Origin: an uncultured Pseudacidovorax sp.
GTDB taxonomy: Bacteria; Pseudomonadota; Gammaproteobacteria; Burkholderiales; Burkholderiaceae_C
Reading direction: 5' to 3'
NCBI RefSeq assembly: GCF_913773995.1
Contig: NZ_CAJYES010000190.1
Location: 81,228 to 145,227, forward strand
DNA length: 64,000 nucleotides
Shown: piece by piece, positions 16,489-25,210 of the stretch
Layout of the letters: each line of letters opens with the position of its first letter
How positions within the stretch are numbered: position 1 is the stretch's first letter
Program-made: the position numbers and the translations under genes
The notes under the pieces: generated by a model
What the model saw: the letters and a program-made list of their open reading frames with translations, nothing else
Database searches by the model: none
Told to the model about the DNA's origin: nothing

Positions 16489-17985
16489 TCAGGCCGCCCG
16501 CTCCGCGCTCTCCCGCGCCACTGCATAGCGCTCCAGCGTCTGCTGCCGCGCCTCGCCATGGTCCACCACCGGCGCTGGATAGTCGTGCCCGATGCGCAGC
16601 CCGGCGGCCTGCAGTTCGACGGGCTTGGCCAGCCACGGCGCATGGATCATCTTGTTCGACAGCCTGGCGAGCTCGGGCACATAGCGGCGGATGAACTTGC
16701 CATCCGGGTCGAAGCGCTCGCTCTGCGTCACCGGGTTGAAGATGCGGAAGTAGGGCTGTGCGTCGCAGCCGCTCGAACTGGCCCACTGCCAGCCGCCATT
16801 GTTGGAGGCGAACTCGAAGTCGTTCAGGTGTTCGGCGAAAAAGGCCTCGCCGCGGCGCCAGTCCAACCCCAGGTCCTTGCACAGGAAGCTTGCGGTCACC
16901 ATGCGCAGCCGGTTGTGCATGTAGCCCGACTGCACCAGCTGGCGCATGCCGGCGTCCACCAGCGGATAGCCGGTGCGGCCCTCGCACCAGGCGGCGAAGA
17001 GCTGGTCGGCATGCTTGCCGTGGTGCCAGCGGATGCGGTCGTACTCGGGCTTGTAGCTCTTGCCCTCGGCCAGGTCGGGACGGTGGGCCAGCACCTGGGC
17101 ATAGAAGTCGCGCCAGATCAGCTCGCCCAGCCAGGTGGCGGCGCCGCGGCTGCCGTTGCCGGCCAGGGCATGGGCGGTGGCCGCCGCCTCGCGGATGGAC
17201 AGCGTGCCGAAGCGCAGGTGCACGCCCAGGTAGCTGGGACCGCGCACGGCGGGAAAGTCGCGCGTGCTGTCGTAGCGGTCGATGCGGCCGACGAATTCGT
17301 CGAAGAGCTGCCGCGCGCCGGCCATGCCGCCGCCCAGGCCCAGCTCGTGCAGGTTGGTGGGCTCGAAGCCCAGCTCGGCCAGGGCCGGCACCTCGGTGCG
17401 GTGCTCGGCCGGCGTGGGGATGAGGGCGTCGGCGTAGCGCTCCACCGGGTAGGGGCTCAGGTAGAAGGCGTCTTCCGCCTTGGCCATCCACGCGCGCTTG
17501 TAGGGCGTGAACACCGAATAGACGCCGCCGGCCTGGGTCAGTACCTCGTCCCGCTCGAAGACCACATGGTCCTTGAAGGTCTGGAAGCTCACGCCCGCAT
17601 TGGCCAGGGCGCCGAGCACCTGGGCGTCGCGGTCCAGCGCGGCGGGCTCGTCGTCACGGTTGGCGAAGACGGCCTGTACCTCCAGCTGGCGGGCGAGGGG
17701 GGCGATGTCTTCCTCGGCCACGGCATGGCGCACCACCAGGTCACCGCCCATGCCGCGCAGGGCGGCCTGCAACTGCAACACCGACTCCTGGATGAACTCG
17801 ACCCGCCGGTCCCGGCGGGGCAGGGCGTCGAGGATCGCCCGGTCGAAGACGAAGGCGCAGACCACCTCGCGGCAGCTGCGCAGCGCGTGGTAGAGCGCCG
17901 CGTTGTCCTGCACCCGCAGGTCGCGCCGGAACCACATGAGCCCCCGGGCGAAGGGCTTGTCGACGGCCACTAAAATTGGAGGCAT
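16489..17985 (-). CDS. phrB: Deoxyribodipyrimidine photolyase / cryptochrome family (class I)
   Basis: A photolyase of about 498 residues. N-terminal LMWFRRDLRVQDNAALYHAL marks the Rossmann antenna domain; the C-terminal FAD domain holds GRTGYPLVDAGMRQL, MHNRLRMV, DLGLDWRRGEAFF and WQWASSSGCDAQPYFRIFNP. It repairs cyclobutane dimers using light. The start is uncertain: ATG at 17985 would abut the divergent yqgE start (17986); GTG at 17970 or ATG at 17937 are alternatives. The open frame continues far upstream but overlaps yqgE/ruvX and is not coding there. Confidence 0.92.
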   Translation of the reverse strand: MPPILVAVDKPFARGLMWFRRDLRVQDNAALYHALRSCREVVCAFVFDRAILDALPRRDRRVEFIQESVLQLQAALRGMGGDLVVRHAVAEEDIAPLARQLEVQAVFANRDDEPAALDRDAQVLGALANAGVSFQTFKDHVVFERDEVLTQAGGVYSVFTPYKRAWMAKAEDAFYLSPYPVERYADALIPTPAEHRTEVPALAELGFEPTNLHELGLGGGMAGARQLFDEFVGRIDRYDSTRDFPAVRGPSYLGVHLRFGTLSIREAAATAHALAGNGSRGAATWLGELIWRDFYAQVLAHRPDLAEGKSYKPEYDRIRWHHGKHADQLFAAWCEGRTGYPLVDAGMRQLVQSGYMHNRLRMVTASFLCKDLGLDWRRGEAFFAEHLNDFEFASNNGGWQWASSSGCDAQPYFRIFNPVTQSERFDPDGKFIRRYVPELARLSNKMIHAPWLAKPVELQAAGLRIGHDYPAPVVDHGEARQQTLERYAVARESAERAA

Positions 17986-18609
17986 ATGTCCGTCGATTCT
18001 GCCCTGACCAATCTCACGCATCACTTCCTCATCGCGATGCCGGGCATGCAGGACCAGGCCTTCAGCCGCAGCGTCGTCTACCTGTGCGAGCACGGCGAGC
18101 GCGGCGCGCTGGGGTTGATCATCAACAAGCCGAGCGACATCGACCTCAAGGGCCTGTTCCAGAAGATCGAACTGCGCCTGGCGCGCCCCGACCTCGACGA
18201 TGCCCCCGTCTTCCAGGGGGGACCGGTGCAGACCGAACGCGGCTTCGTGCTGCATGAGCCCGTCGTGGGCGAGGACACCACCGGCGCCCCGCCGGCCGAC
18301 GACGGCAAGCCGCAGTCGGTCTACGCCTCCACCATGACCATCCCCGGCGGCCTGGAGATGACCACCTCCAAGGACGTGCTGGAGGCCATGGCCACCGGTG
18401 CCGGCCCGCGCAAGGTGCTGGTCACCCTGGGCTATTCGTCGTGGGAGCAGGGCCAGCTCGAATCCGAGATCGCCGAGAACGCCTGGCTCACCGTGGGCGC
18501 CGACCCGGCCGTCATCTTCGACACGCCGGTGGAGCAGCGCTATGACAAGGCCCTGTCGCTGCTCGGCCTGGCTGCCTGGACCCTGTCGCCGGAAGCCGGC
18601 CATGCCTGA
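17986..18609 (+). CDS. YqgE/AlgH family protein
   Basis: A 207-residue protein with a strong GGAGG at 17978-17982 before ATG. Family motifs: NLTHHFLIAMPGMQDQAFSR, VVYLCEHGERGALGLIINKP, VFQGGPVQTERGFVLHE and GYSSWEQGQLESEIAENAWL. The biochemical role is not settled; the family is usually linked to ruvX, as here (8-base overlap with the next gene), and is thought to act in transcription regulation or RNA/DNA metabolism. First gene of the yqgE-ruvX-pyrR-pyrB-pyrC' unit. Confidence 0.95.
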   Translation: MSVDSALTNLTHHFLIAMPGMQDQAFSRSVVYLCEHGERGALGLIINKPSDIDLKGLFQKIELRLARPDLDDAPVFQGGPVQTERGFVLHEPVVGEDTTGAPPADDGKPQSVYASTMTIPGGLEMTTSKDVLEAMATGAGPRKVLVTLGYSSWEQGQLESEIAENAWLTVGADPAVIFDTPVEQRYDKALSLLGLAAWTLSPEAGHA

Positions 18610-19012
18610 GAACGTCGACGTCCCCGCGCACTTCCAGAGCTTCCTCGCCTTCGACTTCGGCCTCAAGCGCACCGGTGTGGCCAGCGGCAACCGCCTGCTG
18701 CGCAACGCCACGCCGCAGGCCACGATCAAGGCCGAGGGCGACGCCCGCTTCGTGCAGATCCAGACCCGCATCCGCGAATGGCAGCCCGACGCGCTGGTGG
18801 TGGGCGTGCCCTACCACCCCGATGGCGCCGCGCACGACAACACCCGCGCCGCCCAGCGCTTTGCCCGCCAGCTGCACGGCCGCTTCGGCCTGACGGTCTA
18901 CCAGGTGGACGAGCGCTACAGCACCACCGAGGCCATCGCCTCCGGCGCGCGCGACGCCGACGCCGCCAGCGCCTGCATCATCCTTGAACAATTCCTGAGG
19001 AACCTTCCGTGA
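18602..19012 (+). CDS. ruvX: Putative Holliday junction resolvase / pre-16S rRNA nuclease RuvX (YqgF)
   Basis: A 136-residue RNase H-fold protein. The motifs FDFGLKRTGVASGN (first catalytic Asp), LVVGVPYHPDG and VDERYSTTEA (late catalytic acidic residue) match YqgF/RuvX. It overlaps yqgE by 8 bases and pyrR by 4 (GTGA), showing tight coupling. Likely role: 5' end maturation of 16S rRNA, with a historically proposed Holliday junction function. Confidence 0.94.
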   Translation: MPENVDVPAHFQSFLAFDFGLKRTGVASGNRLLRNATPQATIKAEGDARFVQIQTRIREWQPDALVVGVPYHPDGAAHDNTRAAQRFARQLHGRFGLTVYQVDERYSTTEAIASGARDADAASACIILEQFLRNLP

Positions 19013-19506
19013 ACGCATTGCCCGATGCCGAGGGGCTCTACCAGACGCTGCTGGCCGGCGTGAAGCCGCTGATGCGCGACCACACCCGCCTGGTGGGCGT
19101 GACCTCCGGCGGCGCCTGGCTGGTCGAGCGGCTGCAGAAAGACCTGGGCCTGGCCGGCGCGCCCGGCGTCATCTCCTCCGCGATGCACCGCGACGACTTC
19201 GCCCGCCGCGGCATGGCCGCCAGCGCGCAGACGCAACTGCCCTTCGACGTCGACGGCAGCGATGTGCTGCTGCTGGACGACGTGCTCTACACCGGCCGCA
19301 CCATCCGCGCGGTGCTCAACGAGCTGTTCGACTTCGGCCGTCCGGCCTGCGTGCGGCTCGCGGTGATGGTGGACCGGGGCGGGCGCGAGCTGCCGGTGGC
19401 GGCGGACTTCGCGGCGGCCCATCTCACGCTGCCCGACACGCAACTGCTGGCGCTCGCCCGGGGCAACGATGGCAGCCTGCGTTTCAACGTTGAGGAGCAG
19501 GCCTGA
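19009..19506 (+). CDS. pyrR: PyrR bifunctional protein (pyr regulator / uracil phosphoribosyltransferase-like)
   Basis: GTG start at 19009 overlapping ruvX. The 165-residue phosphoribosyltransferase-fold protein has the PRPP-binding motif [22 protein letters not shown] and an N-terminal [15 protein letters not shown]. In proteobacteria PyrR is best supported as a uracil phosphoribosyltransferase-like enzyme; mRNA-attenuation control is known in Gram-positive bacteria. It shares one base with pyrB (TGATG), so production is coupled to pyrimidine synthesis. Confidence 0.94.
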   Translation: MNALPDAEGLYQTLLAGVKPLMRDHTRLVGVTSGGAWLVERLQKDLGLAGAPGVISSAMHRDDFARRGMAASAQTQLPFDVDGSDVLLLDDVLYTGRTIRAVLNELFDFGRPACVRLAVMVDRGGRELPVAADFAAAHLTLPDTQLLALARGNDGSLRFNVEEQA

Positions 19507-20468
19507 TGCTCTACAAACGCAATCCCCAGCTCAACAAGAACGGCGAGCTGATCCACCTGCTGTCCATCGAGGGCCTGCCCAAGGCCATCGTCACGCAGAT
19601 CCTGGACACCGCCGCCAACTTCGTCAGCGTGAGCGACCGCGAGGTCAAGAAGGTGCCGCTGCTGCGCGGCAAGAGCGTGTTCAACCTCTTCTTCGAGAAC
19701 AGCACGCGCACCCGCACCACCTTCGAGATCGCGGCCAAGCGGCTGTCGGCCGACGTCATCAACCTCGACATCGCCCGCAGCTCCACCGCCAAGGGCGAGA
19801 CGCTGCTGGACACCATCGCCAACCTGAGCGCGATGGCGGCCGACCTGTTCGTGGTGCGGCACAGCGAATCGGGCGCGCCCTACCTGATCGCGCAGCATGT
19901 GGCGCCGCATGTGCACGTCATCAATGCCGGCGATGGCCGGCATGCGCACCCCACGCAGGGGCTGCTCGACATGTACACCATCCGCCACTACAAGAAGGAC
20001 TTCTCCAACCTGACGGTGGCCATCGTGGGCGACGTGCTGCATTCGCGCGTGGCCCGTTCCGACATCCACGCGCTGACCACGCTAGGCGCCGCCGAGGTGC
20101 GTGTGGTGGGCCCGCGCACCCTGGTGCCGGGCGACCTGGCGCCGATGGGCGTCAAGGTCTTCCACAAGCTCGAAGAGGGCATCAAGGACTGCGACGTGGT
20201 CATCATGCTGCGCCTTCAGAACGAGCGCATGAGCGGCGCGCTTCTGCCGTCGAGCCAGGAGTACTTCAAGACCTACGGCCTCACGCCCGAGAAGCTGCAG
20301 CTGGCCAAGCCCGACGCCATCGTGATGCACCCGGGGCCCATCAACCGCGGTGTGGAGATCGCCTCGGAGGTGGTGGACGGCAAGCAGAGCGTGATCCTGC
20401 CGCAGGTGACCTTCGGCATCGCGGTCCGCATGGCCGTCATGAGCATCGTGGCAGGTAACGAAGCATGA
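19506..20468 (+). CDS. pyrB: Aspartate carbamoyltransferase catalytic subunit
   Basis: A 320-residue enzyme making carbamoyl-aspartate, the first committed pyrimidine step. Carbamoyl-phosphate motifs [19 protein letters not shown] and [23 protein letters not shown] are intact, as are RLQNERM and [11 protein letters not shown]. No pyrI gene is present. The next gene but one element on is a dihydroorotase homologue lacking zinc ligands, which fits the class A ATCase of pseudomonads and relatives, where an inactive PyrC' holds the PyrB dodecamer together. Confidence 0.96.
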   Translation: MLYKRNPQLNKNGELIHLLSIEGLPKAIVTQILDTAANFVSVSDREVKKVPLLRGKSVFNLFFENSTRTRTTFEIAAKRLSADVINLDIARSSTAKGETLLDTIANLSAMAADLFVVRHSESGAPYLIAQHVAPHVHVINAGDGRHAHPTQGLLDMYTIRHYKKDFSNLTVAIVGDVLHSRVARSDIHALTTLGAAEVRVVGPRTLVPGDLAPMGVKVFHKLEEGIKDCDVVIMLRLQNERMSGALLPSSQEYFKTYGLTPEKLQLAKPDAIVMHPGPINRGVEIASEVVDGKQSVILPQVTFGIAVRMAVMSIVAGNEA

Positions 20469-20590
20469 AATGGCGCCCGCTCGGCTACTGCGCGCGCCGA
20501 TCTTGCGCCTGCGCTGCTCGCCGTACATGAGTACGGCTGCGCTGCTCGGCACAAGCTCGACGCGCTCGCTACGCCGCTCGGACGCCATTT
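20468..20590. repeat. Intergenic stem-loop element of about 120 bp
   Basis: The pyrB-pyrC' gap is bounded by inverted AAATGGCG (20468-20475) and CGCCATTT (20583-20590). Inside, GCCGTAC-ATGA-GTACGGC (20520-20537) is a perfect 7-bp hairpin, and GCGCTGCTCG occurs twice on its flanks. There is no U-tract, so it is not a typical terminator. It looks like a mobile palindromic intergenic unit (BIME-like). It could alter the ratio of PyrB to PyrC'. Confidence 0.6.
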
Positions 20591-20606
20591 GCTGATGGGA
20601 AGAATG

Positions 20607-21890
20607 ATGAATACGTTGATCCAACACGGCCGGGTGATCGATCCGGCCTCGGGCCTTGATGGCGTGGCTGACGTGGCCATCGCCGATGGCCGCATCGCCG
20701 GCATCGGCGAGGTGCCTGCTGGCTTCAACGCCGAGCGCACCATCGATGCGAGCGGCTGCCTGGTGCTGCCCGGCCTGGTCGACCTGGCCGCGCGTCTGCG
20801 TGAGCCCGGCTACGAGCACGAAGGCATGCTCGAAAGCGAAATGGCCGCGGCCGTAGCCGGCGGCGTGACCAGCCTGGTCTGCCCGCCCGACACCGACCCG
20901 GTGCTCGACGAGCCCGGCCTGGTCGAGATGCTCAAGTTCCGCGCCGAGAAGCTGCAGAAGGCCCGCCTCTTTCCGCAAGGCGCGCTCACGCGCGGCCTCA
21001 AGAGCGAGGTGCTGACCGAGATGGCCGAGCTGACCGAGGCCGGCTGTATCGGCTTCGGCCAGGCCGAGGTGCCGCTGTCCGGCAACGTGGTGCTGCAGCG
21101 CTCGCTGCAGTACGCCAGCACCTTCGGCTACACCGTGTGGCTGCGCCCGCAGGACCGCGACCTGGGCAAGGGCGTGGCCGCCAGCGGGGCCCTGGCTACG
21201 CGCATGGGCCTGTCGGGCGTGCCCGTGGCCGCCGAGACCATCGCCCTGTTCACCATCTTCGAGATGATGAAGACCACCGGCGCCCGCGTGCACCTGTGCC
21301 GCCTGTCGAGCGCGGCCGGCGTGCAGCTGGTGCGCGAGGCCAAGGCGGCAGGCCTGCCGGTGAGCTGCGACGTCAGCATCAACTCGCTGCATCTGGCCGA
21401 CACCGACATCGGCTTCTTCGACAGCCGCGCGCGCCTGACGCCGCCGCTGCGCCAGCAGCGCGACCGCGATGCGCTGTCGGCCGCGCTGGCCGACGGCACC
21501 ATCGACGCGCTGGTCTCCGACCACACGCCGGTCGAGGCCGATGCCAAGACCCTGCCTTTCGCCGAGAGCGAGCCCGGCGCCACCGGCCTGGAGCTGCTGC
21601 TTCCCCTGGCCCTGTTATGGGCGGAGCGCAGTGGCGCCGGACTGTCGCGCGCCGTGCAGGCCATCACCCAGGCGCCGGCGCGCCTCCTGGGGGAGACCGG
21701 CGCGCAACTCGGCCGCCTGGCCGTGGGCGGCCCTGCTGACGTGGTGGTGGCCGACCCGCGCCGCGAATGGCAAGTGCTGCCCGAGGCGCTGCGCAGCCAG
21801 GGCAAGCACACGCCCTTCGCCGGCCACGCGCTGGGGGGTGCCGTGCGCGCGACCTTCGTGGGCGGACAGCTGGTGCACGAGGCCGCCTGA
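20607..21890 (+). CDS. Non-catalytic dihydroorotase homologue (PyrC', PyrX)
   Basis: About 427 residues; starts at 20607 (MNTLIQHGRVIDP) or 20604, with GGAAG upstream. It has the dihydroorotase backbone (IDASGCLVLPGLVD, GVTSLVCPPDTDPVLDEP, ARVHLCRLSSAAGV, SDHTPVEADAK) but the DxHxHxR zinc motif reads DLAARLREPG: the two His are A61 and R63. The lysine segment and the next His are also not recognisable. So it is expected to be inactive and to act as the structural subunit of ATCase with PyrB. A true dihydroorotase must be encoded elsewhere. Confidence 0.9.
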   Translation: MNTLIQHGRVIDPASGLDGVADVAIADGRIAGIGEVPAGFNAERTIDASGCLVLPGLVDLAARLREPGYEHEGMLESEMAAAVAGGVTSLVCPPDTDPVLDEPGLVEMLKFRAEKLQKARLFPQGALTRGLKSEVLTEMAELTEAGCIGFGQAEVPLSGNVVLQRSLQYASTFGYTVWLRPQDRDLGKGVAASGALATRMGLSGVPVAAETIALFTIFEMMKTTGARVHLCRLSSAAGVQLVREAKAAGLPVSCDVSINSLHLADTDIGFFDSRARLTPPLRQQRDRDALSAALADGTIDALVSDHTPVEADAKTLPFAESEPGATGLELLLPLALLWAERSGAGLSRAVQAITQAPARLLGETGAQLGRLAVGGPADVVVADPRREWQVLPEALRSQGKHTPFAGHALGGAVRATFVGGQLVHEAA

Positions 21891-21930
21891 GCGGCACGCC
21901 GGCTTCCTTCGCGTCCGTCGACCGACACCC

Positions 21931-22686
21931 ATGCCCCGATCCCTCATCGCGCTGGGCCGCCTCGTGCGGCTGCTGGCCCATGCCCTGCGGGGCTGGTGGA
22001 TCATCCGCCGCCGCTTCGACGCGCTGGATGCGCCGGCGCGGGCCGATCAGGTGGAGCGCTGGGCCCAGCGCGCGCTGCAATTGCTGGGCATCCGCCTGGT
22101 GGTGCGCGGGCCCGTGCCCCAGACGGGGCCGGTGCTCGTGGTGGCCAACCATGTCTCGTGGCTGGACATCATGACCTTGCATGCGGCCCGCCATGTGCGC
22201 TTCGTTTCCAAGTCGGCCGTGCGGCACTGGCCGCTGATCGGCACGCTGGCCACCGGCGCCGGCACGCTCTACATCGAGCGCGAAAAGCGCCGCGATGCGC
22301 TGCGCGTGGCACACCACATGGCGGAGGCGCTGCGCGCGGGCGACCGCATCGCCGTCTTCCCCGAAGGCACCACCAGCGACGGCCGCGGCCTGCTGCCCTT
22401 CCATGCCAACCTGCTGCAGTCGGCCATCTCGGCCGATGCGCCGGTGCAGCCGGTGGCGCTTCGTTTCCTGGATGCCGCCACGGGCGACGTGAGCTTTGCG
22501 CCCGTCTACGTCGACGACGACACCTTGATCAGCTCGCTCTGGCGCACCCTGCGCGCGCCACCGCTGGTGGCCGTGGTGCAGTTCGGCGAGCCCCAGAGCC
22601 CCGAGGGCCGCGACCGCCGCGGCTGGGCCCAGAGCCTGCATGCGGACGTGCTGGCCCTGCGCGGCGAGGCCGGCCGCTTGGGTTAA
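21931..22686 (+). CDS. 1-acyl-sn-glycerol-3-phosphate acyltransferase family (PlsC)
   Basis: A 251-residue membrane-associated acyltransferase; start at 21931 (MPRSLIALGRLVRLL). It holds NHVSWLDIM (HX4D catalytic motif), a GTLYIERE segment, FPEGTTSDGRGLLPFHANLLQ (substrate binding) and VQPVALRF. It should transfer an acyl chain to lysophosphatidate or a related lipid. It follows pyrC' by 40 bases and may be transcribed with it. The ribosome binding site is unclear. Ends 48 bases before the tRNA gene. Confidence 0.92.
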   Translation: MPRSLIALGRLVRLLAHALRGWWIIRRRFDALDAPARADQVERWAQRALQLLGIRLVVRGPVPQTGPVLVVANHVSWLDIMTLHAARHVRFVSKSAVRHWPLIGTLATGAGTLYIEREKRRDALRVAHHMAEALRAGDRIAVFPEGTTSDGRGLLPFHANLLQSAISADAPVQPVALRFLDAATGDVSFAPVYVDDDTLISSLWRTLRAPPLVAVVQFGEPQSPEGRDRRGWAQSLHADVLALRGEAGRLG

Positions 22687-22734
22687 AGTCGCGGGCCTGC
22701 CGCCGGCCTCCCACGGCCCGCGGCCAGTGCCCCG

Positions 22735-22809
22735 GTCCCTATAGTTCAATGGATAGAACGGCCCCCTCCTAAGGGGCAGATGCAGGTTCGATTCCTGCTG
22801 GGGGCACCA
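22735..22809 (+). tRNA. tRNA-Arg (anticodon CCU)
   Basis: Cloverleaf: acceptor GTCCCTA (22735-22741) pairs with TGGGGGC (22799-22805), T-arm GGTTCGATTCC, anticodon loop CTCCTAA with anticodon CCT at 22768-22770, and an encoded CCA at 22807-22809. It reads AGG codons. The integrase gene begins 162 bases downstream, so the 3' end of this tRNA is the probable integration site of the following island. Confidence 0.97.
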
Positions 22810-22971
22810 CACCGAGACCTGCTGGCGACCAACGGTTGCCAATCTACGTCTAGTTGCCTCTGAACGGACGTGCTTTGTTGCACAACAATCGGCAACGGCA
22901 ACTCACCCCAGCCAACGGATTCGACGGTAGTTCTGGCGGTACTTTAGAGGCCTGTGTGCGAAGATACCGTC
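22810..22971. other. Island left junction between tRNA-Arg and integrase
   Basis: This 162-base gap holds repeated TTGCC/GGCAA steps (around 22835-22845 and 22890-22905) and the inverted repeat TTGTTG-CA-CAACAA at 22875-22888. These are candidates for integrase arm or excisionase sites. The likely crossover point is inside the tRNA 3' end. No sequence corresponding to a duplicated tRNA end was recognised elsewhere in the window. Confidence 0.35.
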
Positions 22972-24144
22972 ATGCCTTTGACCGACCTTGCATGCCGCAA
23001 CGCCAAGCCCTCTGACAAGCCACGCAAGATGGCCGATGGCAGTGGCATGTACCTCCTCGTCAACAAGTCCGGCAAGTACTGGCGCTGGGACTATCGCTTC
23101 GCTGGCAAGCGCTTCACGATGGCGTTCGGCGTCTACCCAGAGGTCAGCCTCGTGCAGGCGCGAGAACGCCTGCAGCGGGAGCGAAAGACATTGAGTTCAG
23201 GTGTGAACCCGATGGTCCAGAAGAAGCTGTCTAAGCAGGCCGCAGACAGTGATGCCGTCAACACGTTCGAGGCCCTTACGAAAGAGTGGCTGGCTCATCA
23301 GGCGGGGCGCTGGGAGGCTGTAACGCTCCAGCGCACCCGTGCGTCGCTTGAAGCGGATGTCTACCCGGTAATCGGAGCGCTGCCTGCCACGTCGGTAACG
23401 CCACGCGTCGTCATGGACTTGGTCAAGGGAATCGAGAAGCGTGGCGCGTCGGAGGTCGCCATGCGTGTGCTCCAACGCATCAAGTCGGTTTACCGCTACG
23501 GTGTGACTCACATGCGAGTTGACAGCAATCCGATGGTCGACTTAGTGCCTTCCGACATCTTGCGCCCTCGCCGCGTGCAGCACCGGCCTGCCCTCTCAAA
23601 GCCGGAGCTACCGAATTTCGTTAGGCAACTGAACGACTACTCGGGAGATCCCCACACAGTCAACGGTCTGCGACTTTTGCTGCTGACGGCCACAAGGCCG
23701 GGAGAGGTGCGTGGTGCGCGGTGGAGCGAGTTCGATTTGGAGTCGAGACAGTGGCGCATCCCGGCTGAGCGAATGAAGATGCGCAGTGAGCACGTGGTGC
23801 CTCTGTCGACGCAGGCCGTGGAGGTAATCGAAGCGATGCGGCCTTTGAGCGGAACACGAGAACTTGTCTTTCCTAGTCCCTTCTATCCGAGCAAGCCATT
23901 GAGCGAAAACACATTCAACAGTGCCTTGGCGCGGATGGGTTACAAGAACTGCGCCACCGCCCATGGGTTTCGTGCGCTTTTTTCAACTATGGCGAACGAG
24001 CAAGGCTGGCCGCCGGATGTCATTGAACGGCAACTTGCGCACGTCGAAAGAAATCAGGCTCGAGCAGCTTACAACCGCTCGACTTATCTGAAGCAACGTT
24101 CTGAGATGATGCAATGGTGGGCCAACCTAGTGTTTAAAGAATGA
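22972..24144 (+). CDS. Tyrosine recombinase (P4-type integrase)
   Basis: Start at 22972 (MPLTDLACRNAKPSDKP). The 390-residue protein has the N-terminal arm-binding domain (DUF4102: DGSGMYLLVNKSGKYWRWDYRF), a core-binding domain, and a catalytic domain with an Arg box TATRPGEVRGARWSEF, H331-x-x-R334 in HGFRALF, H357 and the nucleophile Y367 in AYNRSTY. All catalytic residues are present, so it should be active. It lies next to tRNA-Arg(CCU) and overlaps the following low-GC gene by four bases. Confidence 0.95.
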   Translation: MPLTDLACRNAKPSDKPRKMADGSGMYLLVNKSGKYWRWDYRFAGKRFTMAFGVYPEVSLVQARERLQRERKTLSSGVNPMVQKKLSKQAADSDAVNTFEALTKEWLAHQAGRWEAVTLQRTRASLEADVYPVIGALPATSVTPRVVMDLVKGIEKRGASEVAMRVLQRIKSVYRYGVTHMRVDSNPMVDLVPSDILRPRRVQHRPALSKPELPNFVRQLNDYSGDPHTVNGLRLLLLTATRPGEVRGARWSEFDLESRQWRIPAERMKMRSEHVVPLSTQAVEVIEAMRPLSGTRELVFPSPFYPSKPLSENTFNSALARMGYKNCATAHGFRALFSTMANEQGWPPDVIERQLAHVERNQARAAYNRSTYLKQRSEMMQWWANLVFKE

Positions 24145-24944
24145 CGACAGACGAAAATCCGTTCTCAAAATTGTTCAAGAAAATTGAACTAAAGCACTCT
24201 AAAGCTAATACTAAATCCCTTCAATTTTTAATTGAGACAGTTAATTTTGAAATATCAGTGGTATATTCATATTTCAAGAACTGGATTGGTGAATACCACA
24301 AATGGGATGAAATCGAATGCCTAGATTTTTGCATAGGATGCTCAAAAATTGTCATTGAGAATCCTCAATTTTTTAAATTTGGAGAATTATCTTACGACGA
24401 ATTTAATCCATACCTAAATTCTAATTTTAAATCAGACCGTTTTGTTAATGACTGGATAATTTGCTTTGAGGGTCTATTGCTGTCGATAAAAGCATTCACG
24501 TTGTTCAAAAAGAAAAAGGTCGTGACGTCGTTTCTTTTTCTTGCGGCTGCTCATCGTAGGCAGGGAACTCTGAATTTTATTGGAAGAACCGACTTATCTC
24601 CAGAAATTCCCATATACAAAAACATTCAGTCATATCTAGCGCGTAAGTACGCTGCTAATGGGGCGAAAAAAACTAATCAGCTGCGGGACGCAGCATACGC
24701 CATTGCAAGATCGAGGCGCTGGAAAAGTAGAGCGGCTGCAGTAAGGTATGTAATACAAGAATTAAACACAAAAGAGGAAGATCCAAGTCTGAATGAGGGC
24801 AAGCTGGTCCGGTGGCTTAAAGCTATAGATCACGAGGGCCACTGGCCGCCACCCAAGAAAGAAAAACAGAAAAAAGCGCTATTAGCCCTAGTGCCGAATG
24901 GCCTGCAGACCAACTGGTTGAACGCCAAGATAGACAGTGAATGA
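24141..24944 (+). CDS. Unknown protein, low-GC island cargo
   Basis: A 267-residue protein not recognised. Its start ATGA overlaps the integrase stop, so it is translated from the same message. Base composition is much more AT-rich than all neighbours, especially 24141-24640, and codons such as AAA, ATT and TTT dominate. The N-terminal half is rich in aromatic and acidic residues (FEISVVYSYFKNWIGEY); the C-terminal third is basic and helical (ARSRRWKSRAAAVRYVIQEL). There is no signal peptide and no clear membrane span. A cargo or defence role is possible but not supported by motifs. Confidence 0.7.
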   Translation: MTTDENPFSKLFKKIELKHSKANTKSLQFLIETVNFEISVVYSYFKNWIGEYHKWDEIECLDFCIGCSKIVIENPQFFKFGELSYDEFNPYLNSNFKSDRFVNDWIICFEGLLLSIKAFTLFKKKKVVTSFLFLAAAHRRQGTLNFIGRTDLSPEIPIYKNIQSYLARKYAANGAKKTNQLRDAAYAIARSRRWKSRAAAVRYVIQELNTKEEDPSLNEGKLVRWLKAIDHEGHWPPPKKEKQKKALLALVPNGLQTNWLNAKIDSE

Positions 24945-25210
24945 GCGTAGGCAAGTCTGAAGAATTTTAAATCACAATAGGCCGCACGCTGATTTTTCGG
25001 GGTGAGAAATAGAATATTGATCTCGTTGGAAAATAATTATTAAAAATCATGAGTGGCTGGGCCCTCGCTTCTGCGCAGTTCGCCGGCATGACGCGCATGC
25101 GCCTCACACTCTAATAGAACGCTTCGTCAACAATTTAAATAATAATCTTATTTTCCCCCAAACACTTGTGTTTTAGTTGAAGGATGTTTTACTGTCAAGC
25201 TCAGGGGCGA
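24945..25210. other. AT-rich non-coding stretch after the cargo gene
   Basis: No coding region was seen between 24945 and 25210. It contains AT-rich blocks (25022-25050, 25130-25150) and the perfect inverted repeat AAACAC-TT-GTGTTT (25160-25173) followed by TTAG, a weak terminator candidate for the integrase-cargo unit. Confidence 0.35.

Noticed and set aside
16489..18771. Long 760-codon minus-strand frame as an extended photolyase
   Set aside because: The upstream part lies antisense to yqgE and ruvX and has no domain features; photolyase homology starts at about 17950.
20520..20537. Hairpin after pyrB as a Rho-independent terminator
   Set aside because: No T-tract follows and the hairpin is part of a larger palindromic element with terminal inverted repeats.
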